Shown: positions 16,920 to 25,830 of the stretch, piece after piece
Layout: each line of letters begins with the position of its first letter
Position numbering within the stretch: position 1 is the stretch's first letter
Source: Bacteroidaceae bacterium
GTDB taxonomy: Bacteria; Bacteroidota; Bacteroidia; Bacteroidales; Bacteroidaceae
Length of the DNA stretch: 49,001 nucleotides
Direction: 5' to 3'
Assembly: GCA_016291905.1 (NCBI GenBank)
Contig: JAEEZS010000084.1
Coordinates: 1-49,001, forward strand
Translations under genes and position numbers: made by a program
Notes under the pieces: model-generated
What the model was told of the DNA's origin: nothing
Seen by the model: the letters and a program-made list of their open reading frames with translations, nothing else
Database searches by the model: none

Positions 16920-17831
16920 TCAAATGTGCACTTCAAGCAGTTTGGCTGCTCCAATGGGACGAAGGTCGAGCCGTCCGTTGGAAGCGGGAACAAGCAGGGT
17001 TTGTCCGGCGTGCAAAAGGACTTTCTCGCCTTTTTCGTCCGTGAATTCGCAATTGTCCTCAAGGCCAATGTAGATGACAAACGAGTCCATCGCGCTGTGG
17101 TCGAAACGGATAGGCTGGTTGAGGTCGAGCAGCGAGGTGGTGAAGTAATCACAATTGACTAACTCCACGGGGCGATTGGGGCAGGGGAGATAGTGTGTGC
17201 GGTAGTCTGAAAATACATGGTAGTCGATGGCGTCCTTTGCCAACTCCGTGTGCAGCTCGCGGGGATTGCCGTTCTTGTCAAGACGTCCGAAGTCGTAGAT
17301 GCGGTAGGTGATGTCGCTTGTCTGCTGAATCTCGGCGATGGTAGTGCCTCCACCGATGCTGTGCACGCGTCCGGCTGGAAGGAAAAAGACATCTCCCTCT
17401 TGCAGCGTATGTTTGGCCAATGCCTGCGTGATGCTTCCATCCTCCACCATGCGGCAATAGCTCTCAGGGTCGAGCAGGCGATTGAAGCCGGCATATAGAT
17501 AAGCATCCTTTTTGGCATGGAGGACGTACCACATTTCCGTCTTACCAAACGAGTTGTGGCGCTTGCGAGCCAACTCGTCATTCGGGTGTACCTGAACGGA
17601 GAGAGGCTGATTAGCCTCAATGAATTTAATAAGGAGAGGAAATACATTGCCATAGCGTTCGTAGCTGCGACGCCCGACGAGCTGCTCGTGCTGCTCGCAG
17701 AGGAGGTCGGCAACGGTTTTTCCCTTTTCAGGACCTTCAAAAACAACAGACAATGAGCCCGGAACTCCAGACAATTGCCAACTTTCACTACCCCAGATAA
17801 GGGTCTTCAGAATGGGTTCAAATTTATACAT
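16920..17831 (-). CDS. manA: Mannose-6-phosphate isomerase, class I
   Basis: Zn-dependent cupin isomerase interconverting mannose-6-P and fructose-6-P, feeding mannose into glycolysis or GDP-mannose synthesis. It is 303 residues, the short type I form. The metal site is in PLSVQVHPNDELA (Gln and His), GKTEMWYVLHA (Glu) and FFLPAGRVHSIGGGTTIAEIQQTSDITYRIYDFGR (His and the catalytic Arg stretch). The ATG at 17831 (MYKFEPILKTLIWGSE) is chosen over an in-frame start 6 codons upstream because it matches the family N-terminus. It is divergent from fbp with 93 bp between. With a GH125 mannosidase-type gene in the window, mannose use is plausible, but the two are not linked in an operon. Confidence 0.93.
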   Translation of the reverse strand: MYKFEPILKTLIWGSESWQLSGVPGSLSVVFEGPEKGKTVADLLCEQHEQLVGRRSYERYGNVFPLLIKFIEANQPLSVQVHPNDELARKRHNSFGKTEMWYVLHAKKDAYLYAGFNRLLDPESYCRMVEDGSITQALAKHTLQEGDVFFLPAGRVHSIGGGTTIAEIQQTSDITYRIYDFGRLDKNGNPRELHTELAKDAIDYHVFSDYRTHYLPCPNRPVELVNCDYFTTSLLDLNQPIRFDHSAMDSFVIYIGLEDNCEFTDEKGEKVLLHAGQTLLVPASNGRLDLRPIGAAKLLEVHI

Positions 17832-17877
17832 TGTGAAAATTTTGTGCAAAGGAATAAAAAAATCGCGAATAATTGAT

Positions 17878-17885
17878 TACTTTTG
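17878..17885 (+). promoter_or_regulatory. -7 box candidate for fbp
   Basis: TACTTTTG matches TAnnTTTG and would give a leader of about 33-40 nt to the fbp ATG at 17925. The -33 element is weak. Confidence 0.4.
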
Positions 17886-17924
17886 CCCCAAAACATTTCG
17901 ACAAATTTAGATTTTTAGTGTTCT

Positions 17925-19940
17925 ATGGCCGAATGGAGTTATCCGATGGAAGAGATAGAGCGTCAGATGGACTATCTGAAGCTGCTTGCCAAGACGTATA
18001 AGAATGCTGCCGAGACGGCTACGGAGATTATCAATCTGGAGGCCATCCTGAATCTCCCGAAGGGAACGGAGCATTTCCTTGCCGACATTCATGGCGAGCA
18101 CGAGGCTTTTCAGCATGTACTCAAAAACGCATCCGGCGACATTCGTCGTAAGGTGACAGAATTGTTGGGTGATGAACTCAACACACGTGAACTGCGTGAC
18201 CTGTGTACGCTTATTTACTATCCAGTGGAAAAGCTGGCGCTCCTGCGGGAAGAGGCAGCAGCAAAGGGTAGTGAACTATCACCTTCTTGGTACTCGCTTA
18301 CCATTCGTTATTTGGTGCTTATATGCCAGAACATCTCGTCAAAATATACGCGCTCGAAAGTGCGCCGGGTACTTCCGGGGGAATTCAGTTACATCATTCA
18401 AGAACTGCTTCACGAGTCGGAGGCGGTACGCAACAAGAATCGTTACGTGGGTAGCATCGTCGATACGATTATCGACGTGGGCGAGGCTGACCATTTTATC
18501 GCTGCCCTTTGTACGGTAATCCAACGCTTGGCGGTTGATAGACTGCATATCATAGGAGACCTCTTCGATCGAGGCACGGGCAGCCATCTTGTGATGGATG
18601 CACTGGCAGATTATCAGAACTTTGACATACAGTTTGGCAACCACGATGTGCTGTGGATAGGCGCCGCTTCGGGCAACGTAGCCTGTATGGCGAACATCCT
18701 GCGCATCTGTATGCGTTATGGCAACCTCAGTGTGCTTGAAGACGGCTATGGCATCAACCTACTGCCATTAGCCATTTTTGCAATGGAAGTCTATAAGGAC
18801 GACCCTTGTGACGCCTTTGGTCCACGATTGGAAGAGAATGTCACCCTCAGTGCCAAGACGCGTCGGCTCATTGCTCAGATGCATAAGGCGGTCAGCATTC
18901 TCCAATTCAAGCTTGAAGCAGAAATCATTCGTCGTCGTCCTGAGTTTGGTATGGAGGAGCGCCTGTTGCTTGACAAAACCGATTTCAAGAAAGGGATTTG
19001 TCGGATTGGCAAACGCAAATACACCATGAGCGACACATTTCTGCCTACCATTGACCCTGAAGACCCTTATCGGCTCAGTATTGAGGAACAGGAACTTATT
19101 GAGCAGATTCGTCACTCTTTCCTTACCTCGGAGAAGTTGAAGAAGCACATTCGTTTGCTGCTTGACAACGGCTCCATGTATCTTGTCTGCAACGGTAACC
19201 TCCTCTATCATGCCTCTGTGCCGATGGATGCCGATGGCTCGTTTCGCGACGTTGTTATTGGAGGTGAAACTTTTCATGGTCGGGCGCTTCTTGACCGAAT
19301 TGATAAATTAATTCGGGAGGCCTATGAAAACGGAGCGCAATCGGGCAAAACTGCAAATGGAGAAACAAATTATAATTTGGACTATCTCTGGTATCTCTGG
19401 TGTGGCAAAGACTCACCCTTGTTCGATAAGGACAAAATGACTACTTTCGAGCGCTATTTCCTGAAGGACAAGGCTGTCATGAAGGAAAACAAAGGCGCAT
19501 ACTATGCTTTTCGCGACGACCCTGAAGCTGTTGACCGTATCCTTGAGGAGTTTGATGTGCGTGGCACCCATCGTCATATCATCAATGGGCATACCCCTAT
19601 TCATACGGCAAAGGGCGAGAGCCCTCTGAAGGCAGGCGGTAAACTCATCGTCATTGATGGTGGCTTTTCTAAACCTTATCAGCGTGTTACGGGCATTGCG
19701 GGTTACACTCTTGTCTATCATTCCCGTGGTATGCAGCTGGTAGAACACCAAACATTTACCAGCACCGAAGATGCTATTCGCAAGGGGAGCGATATCCGTT
19801 CCACGCGTCATTTGGTGGAGATGCGTTCCCATCGTATCATGATGCGCGACACCGATAAAGGGCGTGATATAGCTTCACGCATAGAGGACCTCCGCCGTCT
19901 TCTCTTTGCCTACCGTCAAGGACTCATCCACGAGCGGTAA
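17925..19940 (+). CDS. fbp: Fructose-1,6-bisphosphatase, class III
   Basis: Gluconeogenic phosphatase converting fructose-1,6-bisphosphate to fructose-6-P. At 671 residues it has the class III length (Firmicutes/Bacteroidetes type), built on a calcineurin-like metallophosphatase fold. Metal-site motifs are FLADIHGEHEAFQHVL (about 47-62), IIGDLFDRGTGSHLVMDAL and IQFGNHDVLWIGAASGN (about 205-250), and INGHTPIHTAKGESPLKAGGKLIVIDGGFSKPYQ (about 550-583). The protein is full length and intact. The GH9 gene follows 36 bp later and may be co-transcribed. Confidence 0.95.
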   Translation: MAEWSYPMEEIERQMDYLKLLAKTYKNAAETATEIINLEAILNLPKGTEHFLADIHGEHEAFQHVLKNASGDIRRKVTELLGDELNTRELRDLCTLIYYPVEKLALLREEAAAKGSELSPSWYSLTIRYLVLICQNISSKYTRSKVRRVLPGEFSYIIQELLHESEAVRNKNRYVGSIVDTIIDVGEADHFIAALCTVIQRLAVDRLHIIGDLFDRGTGSHLVMDALADYQNFDIQFGNHDVLWIGAASGNVACMANILRICMRYGNLSVLEDGYGINLLPLAIFAMEVYKDDPCDAFGPRLEENVTLSAKTRRLIAQMHKAVSILQFKLEAEIIRRRPEFGMEERLLLDKTDFKKGICRIGKRKYTMSDTFLPTIDPEDPYRLSIEEQELIEQIRHSFLTSEKLKKHIRLLLDNGSMYLVCNGNLLYHASVPMDADGSFRDVVIGGETFHGRALLDRIDKLIREAYENGAQSGKTANGETNYNLDYLWYLWCGKDSPLFDKDKMTTFERYFLKDKAVMKENKGAYYAFRDDPEAVDRILEEFDVRGTHRHIINGHTPIHTAKGESPLKAGGKLIVIDGGFSKPYQRVTGIAGYTLVYHSRGMQLVEHQTFTSTEDAIRKGSDIRSTRHLVEMRSHRIMMRDTDKGRDIASRIEDLRRLLFAYRQGLIHER

Positions 19941-19976
19941 TTACGATGATTTGTTGAAAATTCTATAATTAAGGAT

Positions 19977-22310
19977 ATGAGAAAAGGAATGTTTTTTGGT
20001 ATAGTGCTAGTGTTGGCTATGCTGGCAGGAAGAGCTTACGCGACAAAGTTTGTTGAACTGCGTGTGATTGATAAGGAGTACCTGATGGTGCATTTCCGCG
20101 ATGGGGAGGTACATTACCGTGACGATGCCACAGGATCGAGTGCCTATCTTGGCCATTCGTTTGCCGAAGGCGACGATACGCTGTTGGTGTTTCATCCGAG
20201 GCTGGATGTAGAAGTAGCAGGTAGAGCGGGGGAGTGGATTATCCGCTCTGCTGACGATAAGGCTTTTGGTACGCAGCAGGCGCTGAATGCCTGGCGTAAG
20301 TCGAAACCGATGAATACTGACAACACGCTCACCAGCGAACTGGACCACTGGATATTCCTGCGTCTGCCCCAGCCGATGCGGCAAGGGTGCACGTATACCG
20401 TCAACATTCCCTCGGGTGTGGGTGCAGATGTGATCTCTGCTGACGTGCGCTTCGACATCTGGACGACCCCTTCCGAAGCTGTACATGTGAACATCTTGGG
20501 CTATAGTCCTGCCGAGAAAGTGAAGGAGGCAGACCTTTATATATGGCTGGGCGAAGGCGGACAACGTGATTACAAGTCGTTCGAGGGCAAGAAGGTATGG
20601 CTCTACAACGTGGAGACAAAGAAGTCCCACAAGGTGGGCAATGTACGTTTCTGGAAGCTTGCCTCGGATTTTGAACAGGAAGCCAATAAGAAGAATATGA
20701 CTGGTTCGGACGTCTGGAACATTGATTTCCGGGAAACCCGTGCAGGACGCTATCGTCTGGTAGTTGAGGACGTGGGGTGCAGCATGGACTTCGATATCAA
20801 GAACGAGGTCTATTTTCAACCCTATCGTTATTCGGTGCGAGGTTACTACTACATGCGCTTGGGCGAACCAATTGACCCTGAACATGTAACCCCTGTTCCC
20901 CGTCAGCCCCGTTTTATCCCCGAGGTGGATCCTGTGGGATTTACTGTCTATCTGACGGACCTGCATCCCTGGAATCCCGATTGGCAGAAGATGCGCGGCG
21001 ATACGTGGGATGAACCGCACTTCAAACCCGCTCTGGAATCTTTCTTCTGGCAACACCGCTTGCCTGGAAACCCTGTCAACACGGAGGTGCGCGGAGGACA
21101 TTCCGATGCTTTCGACTGGGACCGTCATTTGGCGCATGTCAGCAATATCTACGACATGCTGTTGCCTTATCTGCTCACGGGAGGACGGCTTTCGGAGGAC
21201 GACCTCGGTATACGTGAGAGCGGAAACGGTATTCCCGACCTCATGGACGAGGCTCGAAACGAGGTCGATTTCTTCCTCAGTATCCGCGATGGAGAAGCTT
21301 ATTCGCAGGGCGTTACAAATCCTTCGAAGGAGTGGACCATCATGTTCCAGGCTGGTTGTACGACGATGGCTGCTTGGGCAAATGCAGCAAACTGTGCCAT
21401 GATGGCCGAGGCGTTCAGGGTGTTGTGTCAGAAGGGAAAAAGTGAATTTGCCGAGCTGCTTGATTATTACACCCGTGAGGCTATCAAGGCTTTTCGCTTT
21501 GCCAGCCGTCAGGAGAATCTGCAGTTCGACGATATGCAAGACATTGGCAGCGCCCGAATGCGAGGACGTGATTTCCGCCAGATGGCAGCAGCCTACCTCT
21601 ATAACGTCACAGGCGATGTGGAATGGGAACGTGTTATGGCAGAGGAGAGCGTCGTCAAGGATGCTTCGTCGAAAATCTTTGACAAAGGACGTGACGGTTT
21701 CTACCAGATTTGGGGCACAGCAGCCTACCTCACTTGTCCGCATGAACGGCATTATCCGGAACTCTATGAACACATGAAAACCTGTGTGGCTGCACAGGCG
21801 GATGAGAATAATGTGAGTAAGCTCGTACTGCGTCCTTCGCGTCGCACAGCGAATGATCCTCGTTGGCAGACATCAGAGAACCTGCAGCTGGTGATGCTAG
21901 CCCACTATATAACGAAAGACAAGACACGCCGTCAGGAACTGGAGCGCGCTATGTACAGCGAGGCAGGATGGGGGCTGGGTCGTAACCCCTCCAACACCGT
22001 TGAGATGACGGGGCTTGGAGAGCGACACATCGTGGATTGCTATACGACAGGACGTAACGACGGAGTTCCTGGTTCGCATCCCGGGCAGACGCCCTTTAAC
22101 GGAACGGAGACATGGAGCCCTGGCTATAATGGAGGTGACGCACGCGTCATTTTACAACGCTGCTACCCGGACTGGTACACCAGTGGCTGGCCCCAGCAGG
22201 AGAGCTTCTTCAACATTCGTTATATGTGGGTGAATGGCGAGTTTACGCCTCGTGAAACCATGCGCGGTAAGATGGCGTTGCTGGGCTATTTGTACGGTAT
22301 CAGGAAGTAG
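19977..22310 (+). CDS. GH9 family glycoside hydrolase (endoglucanase-like)
   Basis: A 777-residue exported enzyme with a signal peptide ending near GRAYA (about residue 22). An N-terminal immunoglobulin-like CelD_N domain (about 165-275, VHVNILGYSPAEKVKEADL) precedes the (alpha/alpha)6 GH9 catalytic domain. Catalytic-type motifs are GGHSDAFDWDRH (candidate Asp377/Asp380, a variant of the usual DAGDY), ESGNGIPDLMDEARNEVDFFL, WGLGRNPSNTVEMTG, and NGTETWSPGYNGGDA with the likely acid Glu near 730. GH9 enzymes mostly cleave beta-1,4-glucans; the altered DAGDY box leaves exact specificity open. Its 3' end overlaps the convergent methyltransferase gene by 11 bp. Confidence 0.9.
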   Translation: MRKGMFFGIVLVLAMLAGRAYATKFVELRVIDKEYLMVHFRDGEVHYRDDATGSSAYLGHSFAEGDDTLLVFHPRLDVEVAGRAGEWIIRSADDKAFGTQQALNAWRKSKPMNTDNTLTSELDHWIFLRLPQPMRQGCTYTVNIPSGVGADVISADVRFDIWTTPSEAVHVNILGYSPAEKVKEADLYIWLGEGGQRDYKSFEGKKVWLYNVETKKSHKVGNVRFWKLASDFEQEANKKNMTGSDVWNIDFRETRAGRYRLVVEDVGCSMDFDIKNEVYFQPYRYSVRGYYYMRLGEPIDPEHVTPVPRQPRFIPEVDPVGFTVYLTDLHPWNPDWQKMRGDTWDEPHFKPALESFFWQHRLPGNPVNTEVRGGHSDAFDWDRHLAHVSNIYDMLLPYLLTGGRLSEDDLGIRESGNGIPDLMDEARNEVDFFLSIRDGEAYSQGVTNPSKEWTIMFQAGCTTMAAWANAANCAMMAEAFRVLCQKGKSEFAELLDYYTREAIKAFRFASRQENLQFDDMQDIGSARMRGRDFRQMAAAYLYNVTGDVEWERVMAEESVVKDASSKIFDKGRDGFYQIWGTAAYLTCPHERHYPELYEHMKTCVAAQADENNVSKLVLRPSRRTANDPRWQTSENLQLVMLAHYITKDKTRRQELERAMYSEAGWGLGRNPSNTVEMTGLGERHIVDCYTTGRNDGVPGSHPGQTPFNGTETWSPGYNGGDARVILQRCYPDWYTSGWPQQESFFNIRYMWVNGEFTPRETMRGKMALLGYLYGIRK

Positions 22311-23223
22311 TACGACGAGTGTTGCGTTCCCAGAAAACCCCGTCGGCATAGCCTTGAATGACTTTGTCCGTTTCGGCAAGGAGCAGGCGTTTCTCGGCTA
22401 AACACGCGTATGTTTCGTCAATCTCTACGCCGCAATAGTGCCGGCCGAGTTTCTTGGCTACGACAGACGTGGTACCGCTACCGAGGAAGGGGTCAAACAC
22501 CATGTCGCCCGGCTCGCTACTTGCAAGGATGAGTTTGGCTATGAGCTTTTCGGGCTTTTGTGTAGGATGAGAGGTGTTCTCTGCCATAGACCAATAGGGG
22601 ATGCTGATGTCGTCCCAGAAATTCGATGGACAGGTGTTGCGGAAGTTTCCTTCAGCCGTCTCCTCCCAGTCTTTGGGCTTGCCGTCCTGCCGATAGGGAG
22701 CAATGACGCGGCGACGCTGCATGACAGCATCGACATGGAAACAATAGTCCTTTGGGTTAGCAACGGCGTACCAGATGTCCTCCATCGCGTTTTTCCAGTT
22801 GTGGGTGGCCCCACGTCCCTTCTCGCGCTGCCAGGTGATGCGGTTTAGTACGTGGAGAAAAGGACGGAGCTCGTCGTAAAGTACTACGCTGCTATGCCAG
22901 TCACCACAGAGGTAGAGGGTGCCGTCGGGCTTCAGCTTATCAATGACGCGCGGCAACCACGAGCGGATGTAGGCCCTGTAATCGTCGTCAGGGCCTGCCT
23001 TGAACTGCGATGCGCCAAAGCGCTTGCTGAGGTTGTAGGGTGGGTCGATGATGATGAGGTCGGCAAAATGGTCGGGCAGACGGTCGATGACGTCGAAGAG
23101 GTCGGCGTGTATTGTCGTGTTTTCCAGCCGCTCAGGCATAAGCTGAGCAGTGAAGAGCCGTCCACGCAGGTCATCCCGCTCGTCATCACTCAGCACCATC
23201 GTCTTGTTTCGTGGAGATTTCAT
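22300..23223 (-). CDS. Orphan site-specific DNA methyltransferase (beta-type motif order)
   Basis: A 307-residue SAM-dependent amino-methyltransferase, probably adenine-N6. DPPYNLSKRFG (DPPY at 60-63) comes first. HPTQKPEKLI (motif X) and FDPFLGSGTTSVVAKKLGRHYCGVEID (SAM-binding motif I) are near the C-terminus, the order of beta-class enzymes such as HinfI and CcrM. The start at 23223 (MKSPRNKTMVLSDDE) is preferred over an in-frame start 34 codons upstream, which runs through AT-rich non-family sequence. No restriction endonuclease gene is next to it, so it may be a solitary regulatory or epigenetic methylase or an anti-restriction remnant. Recognition site is unknown. Confidence 0.88.
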   Translation of the reverse strand: MKSPRNKTMVLSDDERDDLRGRLFTAQLMPERLENTTIHADLFDVIDRLPDHFADLIIIDPPYNLSKRFGASQFKAGPDDDYRAYIRSWLPRVIDKLKPDGTLYLCGDWHSSVVLYDELRPFLHVLNRITWQREKGRGATHNWKNAMEDIWYAVANPKDYCFHVDAVMQRRRVIAPYRQDGKPKDWEETAEGNFRNTCPSNFWDDISIPYWSMAENTSHPTQKPEKLIAKLILASSEPGDMVFDPFLGSGTTSVVAKKLGRHYCGVEIDETYACLAEKRLLLAETDKVIQGYADGVFWERNTRRTTS

Positions 23224-23290
23224 GAGTGCAAAGATAGGGTGAGCCGAGCGAAAAAGCAAGTATAATTTGGTTTTTTCGAGCAACCCCTTC

Positions 23291-23321
23291 CTAAAAGCCC
23301 CAAAGGGGATTAAAGGTAGTG
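23291..23321 (+). repeat. Left copy of an inverted repeat flanking the GH110-like gene
   Basis: The 31-bp stretch starts CTAAAAGCCCCAAAGGGG and continues into a TTAAAG-type end with GTAGTG. The reverse complement of 25717-25748 matches it with three substitutions and one inserted base. Internally CCCC-AAA-GGGG can form a small hairpin. Confidence 0.85.
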
Positions 23322-23796
23322 ACAAAAATGCGATTTAGCGAGAGCAAAGTATTATTTCGATTTACAGGACTAAGGATGCGATGCTGGTGCGCATTGACGG
23401 TCGCTTCTCGGATGTTTGTCTGAACGCCTCAAATGCTTGCTATACCTTTGCAGAGCATCCGAATGCGAACATTTCATTGCAGTGAAAAGGAAAAAAGCAC
23501 GTTTTCGTCAAGGCAGATGACCAAAACCATGCTTGCAAGAGCTTTGGCATGGCGGGAAAAGGTTGATGAAAAACTGTTATCTTGCGTCCTAAAGTAGTGT
23601 CAGCCCATTTTGGAAAGTTGTTTGAGCATTTTCAAAGACGTGTGAAATCGCATTTTGGGTTAGAAACGCCTGCTGAAAAAGCCAATAAGTTGCTTTCTGT
23701 GGATAATCTTTGGTGATATCGCTATCTTTTATATATTTCCTCTATAAACTGAAAAAGTTTTTATCCCGGCTGGCTTATAATCTCAGAAATATTATA

Positions 23797-23804
23797 TAAA
23801 TTTG
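23797..23804 (+). promoter_or_regulatory. -7 box of the GH110-like gene
   Basis: TAAATTTG matches TAnnTTTG. The leader to the ATG at 23941 would be about 130 nt, unusually long for this window. No clear -33 TTTG is seen. Confidence 0.4.
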
Positions 23805-23940
23805 CACTCGATATAAATCGTCTGAAGGCTGATGTGTGAGGTATGATGGTTGATAAGCAAAAGAGAAAGAAAAGTTTTTAGCATAAAAAACATCGGTCCT
23901 GCTAGTTGCCATGACTATTGAAAAACAGAAAAAGAAAAAA

Positions 23941-25659
23941 ATGAGAATTAAAGCGATTCGTTACATTCATCCATCTCCAATTATGCATATTCCATATTCA
24001 ATCTTCGTTGGAGTGTTGCTGTGCATAATGTTCTCCTTTGAGGCTAATGCACGCACTGTGTCTGTCAGCAAGTTCGGGGCTCGTCCTGATGACGGGCGGT
24101 CGGATACGAAGGCTTTGAGGCGAGCTGCGGAATACTGTCGTCAGCATCCGCAGACAACGCTCTTCTTTCCCGCTGGCACCTACGAGCTGAGCGACCCTAT
24201 GGCCATCGATATCGAGCGACGTGCCATCAGCGGTGCCCTGGGCAGGGGACTGGAAGTTCAGTGGGCACTCTTCCAACCACGAAAACCCTATGTGACGGGG
24301 CTGGACTTTACTGGTTGCGAAGACCTCACAATAGAGGCAAAGGGGGCACGGCTGGTGGTTGAGGGATGGATGCAGGTGCTCTCCTTCGTAGGCTGCAAGC
24401 GGATGACGCTGAACGGACTTGAAATCACCTACCGCCGTCCTGGCGCTACAGAGGGAAAAGTAATTCGTACGTCCGAGGAGGACTTCGACATTGAGTTCGA
24501 CCCTGCACTCTACTCCTACATTGACAGCATTGTGCAAGGACGCTACTATTTCTACAGCAGCGAGCGCAGACATTTCTACTATGGCGGCATACAGGATGCC
24601 CAGCTGCTGCGTCCGGGGCTGGTGCGCATGACCTCCCGTGTCCATCCTCCCGTAGGCGACATCTGTGTCATCCGCTATGGCGGACACTACCGTCCGTGTG
24701 TGATGCTTCGCGAATCGGAGTCTATCACCCTTCGCGGCCTCTCCATCAGGAGCTTTCCCGGAATGGGCGTTGTGGGACACCTCTGTCACGATATCCTCAT
24801 CGATAGTCTGACTGTTGTCCCCGAGGCAGGTCGCGTCAGCTCTACTTCGACAGACGCCACTCACTTCACATCGTGCAGCGGCACCCTGACCATTACGGGC
24901 TCCACCTTTGCAGGGAATGGCGACGACTGCACGAATATCCACAATTACTACTGGCATATCAAACCCGATGCCTCGGACCTCAGCCGGATAGAAGTCCGCG
25001 TTGAAGGCGCTGACTTACACGCACAGTCGCTGGATTATCCCTTAGTGGGGGACACCCTTATCCTGCTGCATCGCAGAAATATGCAGGAGGTGGGGCGCTA
25101 TGTTACCCGTTCCTGCGACATCGATGCCGACTCTTGGCGTGTGGATGTCACCCTGGATCATCCCTTGCCCTCGGCTGACTGCCAGCAACTGCTGATGTAC
25201 AACTACTCTCGTTTTCCGAACGTGGAAATAACGGACAACGTCGATGACTACAACAATGGCCGGGCGTTCCTGTTGAAAGCCCGCGACGTGGTGGTTCGTG
25301 GTAATCGCATCGGACGCTGCACACTCTCGGCCATCAAGTTGGGTGCTGAACTCAGCTGGCACGAAGCCGGTCCTGTGGAGCATGTCGTGGTGGAGGACAA
25401 CGATATCCGAGGAGCAGGAACAGACAACGGTTATCGCGCCACGGGCATCATGGTCACGACCGAGTCGCCCGAGACACCGCTCCATGTGAATCGCAATATC
25501 CTCATCCGGAACAACCACATTGAGGGCAGCCATTCCACAGCCATCCTGCTACACGATGCTCAGCACGTGGAAATCAGCGGCAACACTTTTGTCGGTGGTC
25601 ACGATATAGTCCAGCGCAACTGCCGCGATATACACCTTGGAGACAACAACTACCGATAA
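23941..25659 (+). CDS. Secreted right-handed beta-helix protein, GH110-like
   Basis: A 572-residue exported protein. The signal peptide has a long, charged n-region and ends near SFEANA (about residue 37). The mature protein starts with VSVSKFGARPDDGRSDTKALRRAAEYC, typical of pectate-lyase-3/GH28-type beta-helix proteins, and continues with beta-helix coils (NVEITDN, VVVRGNRIG, HVVVEDNDIRG, ILIRNNHIEG, HVEISGNTF). The segment STDATHFTSCSGTLTITGSTFAGNGDDCTNIHNYY resembles the DATHF...DD-NVH signature of GH110 alpha-1,3-galactosidases; the DD pair would be catalytic there. GH28-like is the alternative. An in-frame ATG at 23911 is possible as the start. The gene stands alone between inverted repeats, with no susC/susD pair nearby. 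Confidence 0.75.
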   Translation: MRIKAIRYIHPSPIMHIPYSIFVGVLLCIMFSFEANARTVSVSKFGARPDDGRSDTKALRRAAEYCRQHPQTTLFFPAGTYELSDPMAIDIERRAISGALGRGLEVQWALFQPRKPYVTGLDFTGCEDLTIEAKGARLVVEGWMQVLSFVGCKRMTLNGLEITYRRPGATEGKVIRTSEEDFDIEFDPALYSYIDSIVQGRYYFYSSERRHFYYGGIQDAQLLRPGLVRMTSRVHPPVGDICVIRYGGHYRPCVMLRESESITLRGLSIRSFPGMGVVGHLCHDILIDSLTVVPEAGRVSSTSTDATHFTSCSGTLTITGSTFAGNGDDCTNIHNYYWHIKPDASDLSRIEVRVEGADLHAQSLDYPLVGDTLILLHRRNMQEVGRYVTRSCDIDADSWRVDVTLDHPLPSADCQQLLMYNYSRFPNVEITDNVDDYNNGRAFLLKARDVVVRGNRIGRCTLSAIKLGAELSWHEAGPVEHVVVEDNDIRGAGTDNGYRATGIMVTTESPETPLHVNRNILIRNNHIEGSHSTAILLHDAQHVEISGNTFVGGHDIVQRNCRDIHLGDNNYR

Positions 25660-25716
25660 AGAAAAAGTGCGATGTGGCACCGCTTGGACGTTTCAACTAT
25701 GAGTTCACAATAGTAG

Positions 25717-25748
25717 CACTATCTTTAATCCCCTTTCGGAGCTTTTAG
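25717..25748 (-). repeat. Right copy of the inverted repeat flanking the GH110-like gene
   Basis: The reverse complement begins CTAAAAGCTCCGAAAGGGG and matches 23291-23321 almost completely. It lies 57 bp after the GH110-like stop and just before the Nif3 promoter. It contains a potential CTCC-GAAA-GGGG type hairpin and could also act as a terminator. Confidence 0.85.
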
Positions 25749-25779
25749 ATAGGCTGTGCCTCAGAAAAATTCAAATAAA

Positions 25780-25811
25780 TTTGTTTTTTCGTTTGGCTTG
25801 CACTATCTTTG
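25780..25811 (+). promoter_or_regulatory. Consensus promoter of the nif3 / zinc-ribbon operon
   Basis: TTTG at 25780-25783, a 20-bp spacer, and TATCTTTG at 25804-25811 match the Bacteroidetes sigma-ABfr consensus fully. The leader to the ATG at 25831 would be only about 12 nt. Confidence 0.75.
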
Positions 25812-25830
25812 CACCGAAATTCCGGTACGG

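Larger units (their letters stand above)
23224..23940. other. 717-bp intergenic region
   Basis: No convincing gene is seen here. It holds the left copy of an inverted repeat (23291-23321), an AT-rich stretch with no long open frame, and a -7 box at 23797-23804 for the next gene. Imperfect inverted motifs around CGGATG/CATCCG occur near 23400-23460. It may carry decayed sequence, but nothing could be identified. Confidence 0.6.

Noticed and set aside
20007..21773. 588-codon frame antisense to the GH9 gene
   Set aside because: No recognisable domain or start context; explained by GH9 codon bias on the other strand.
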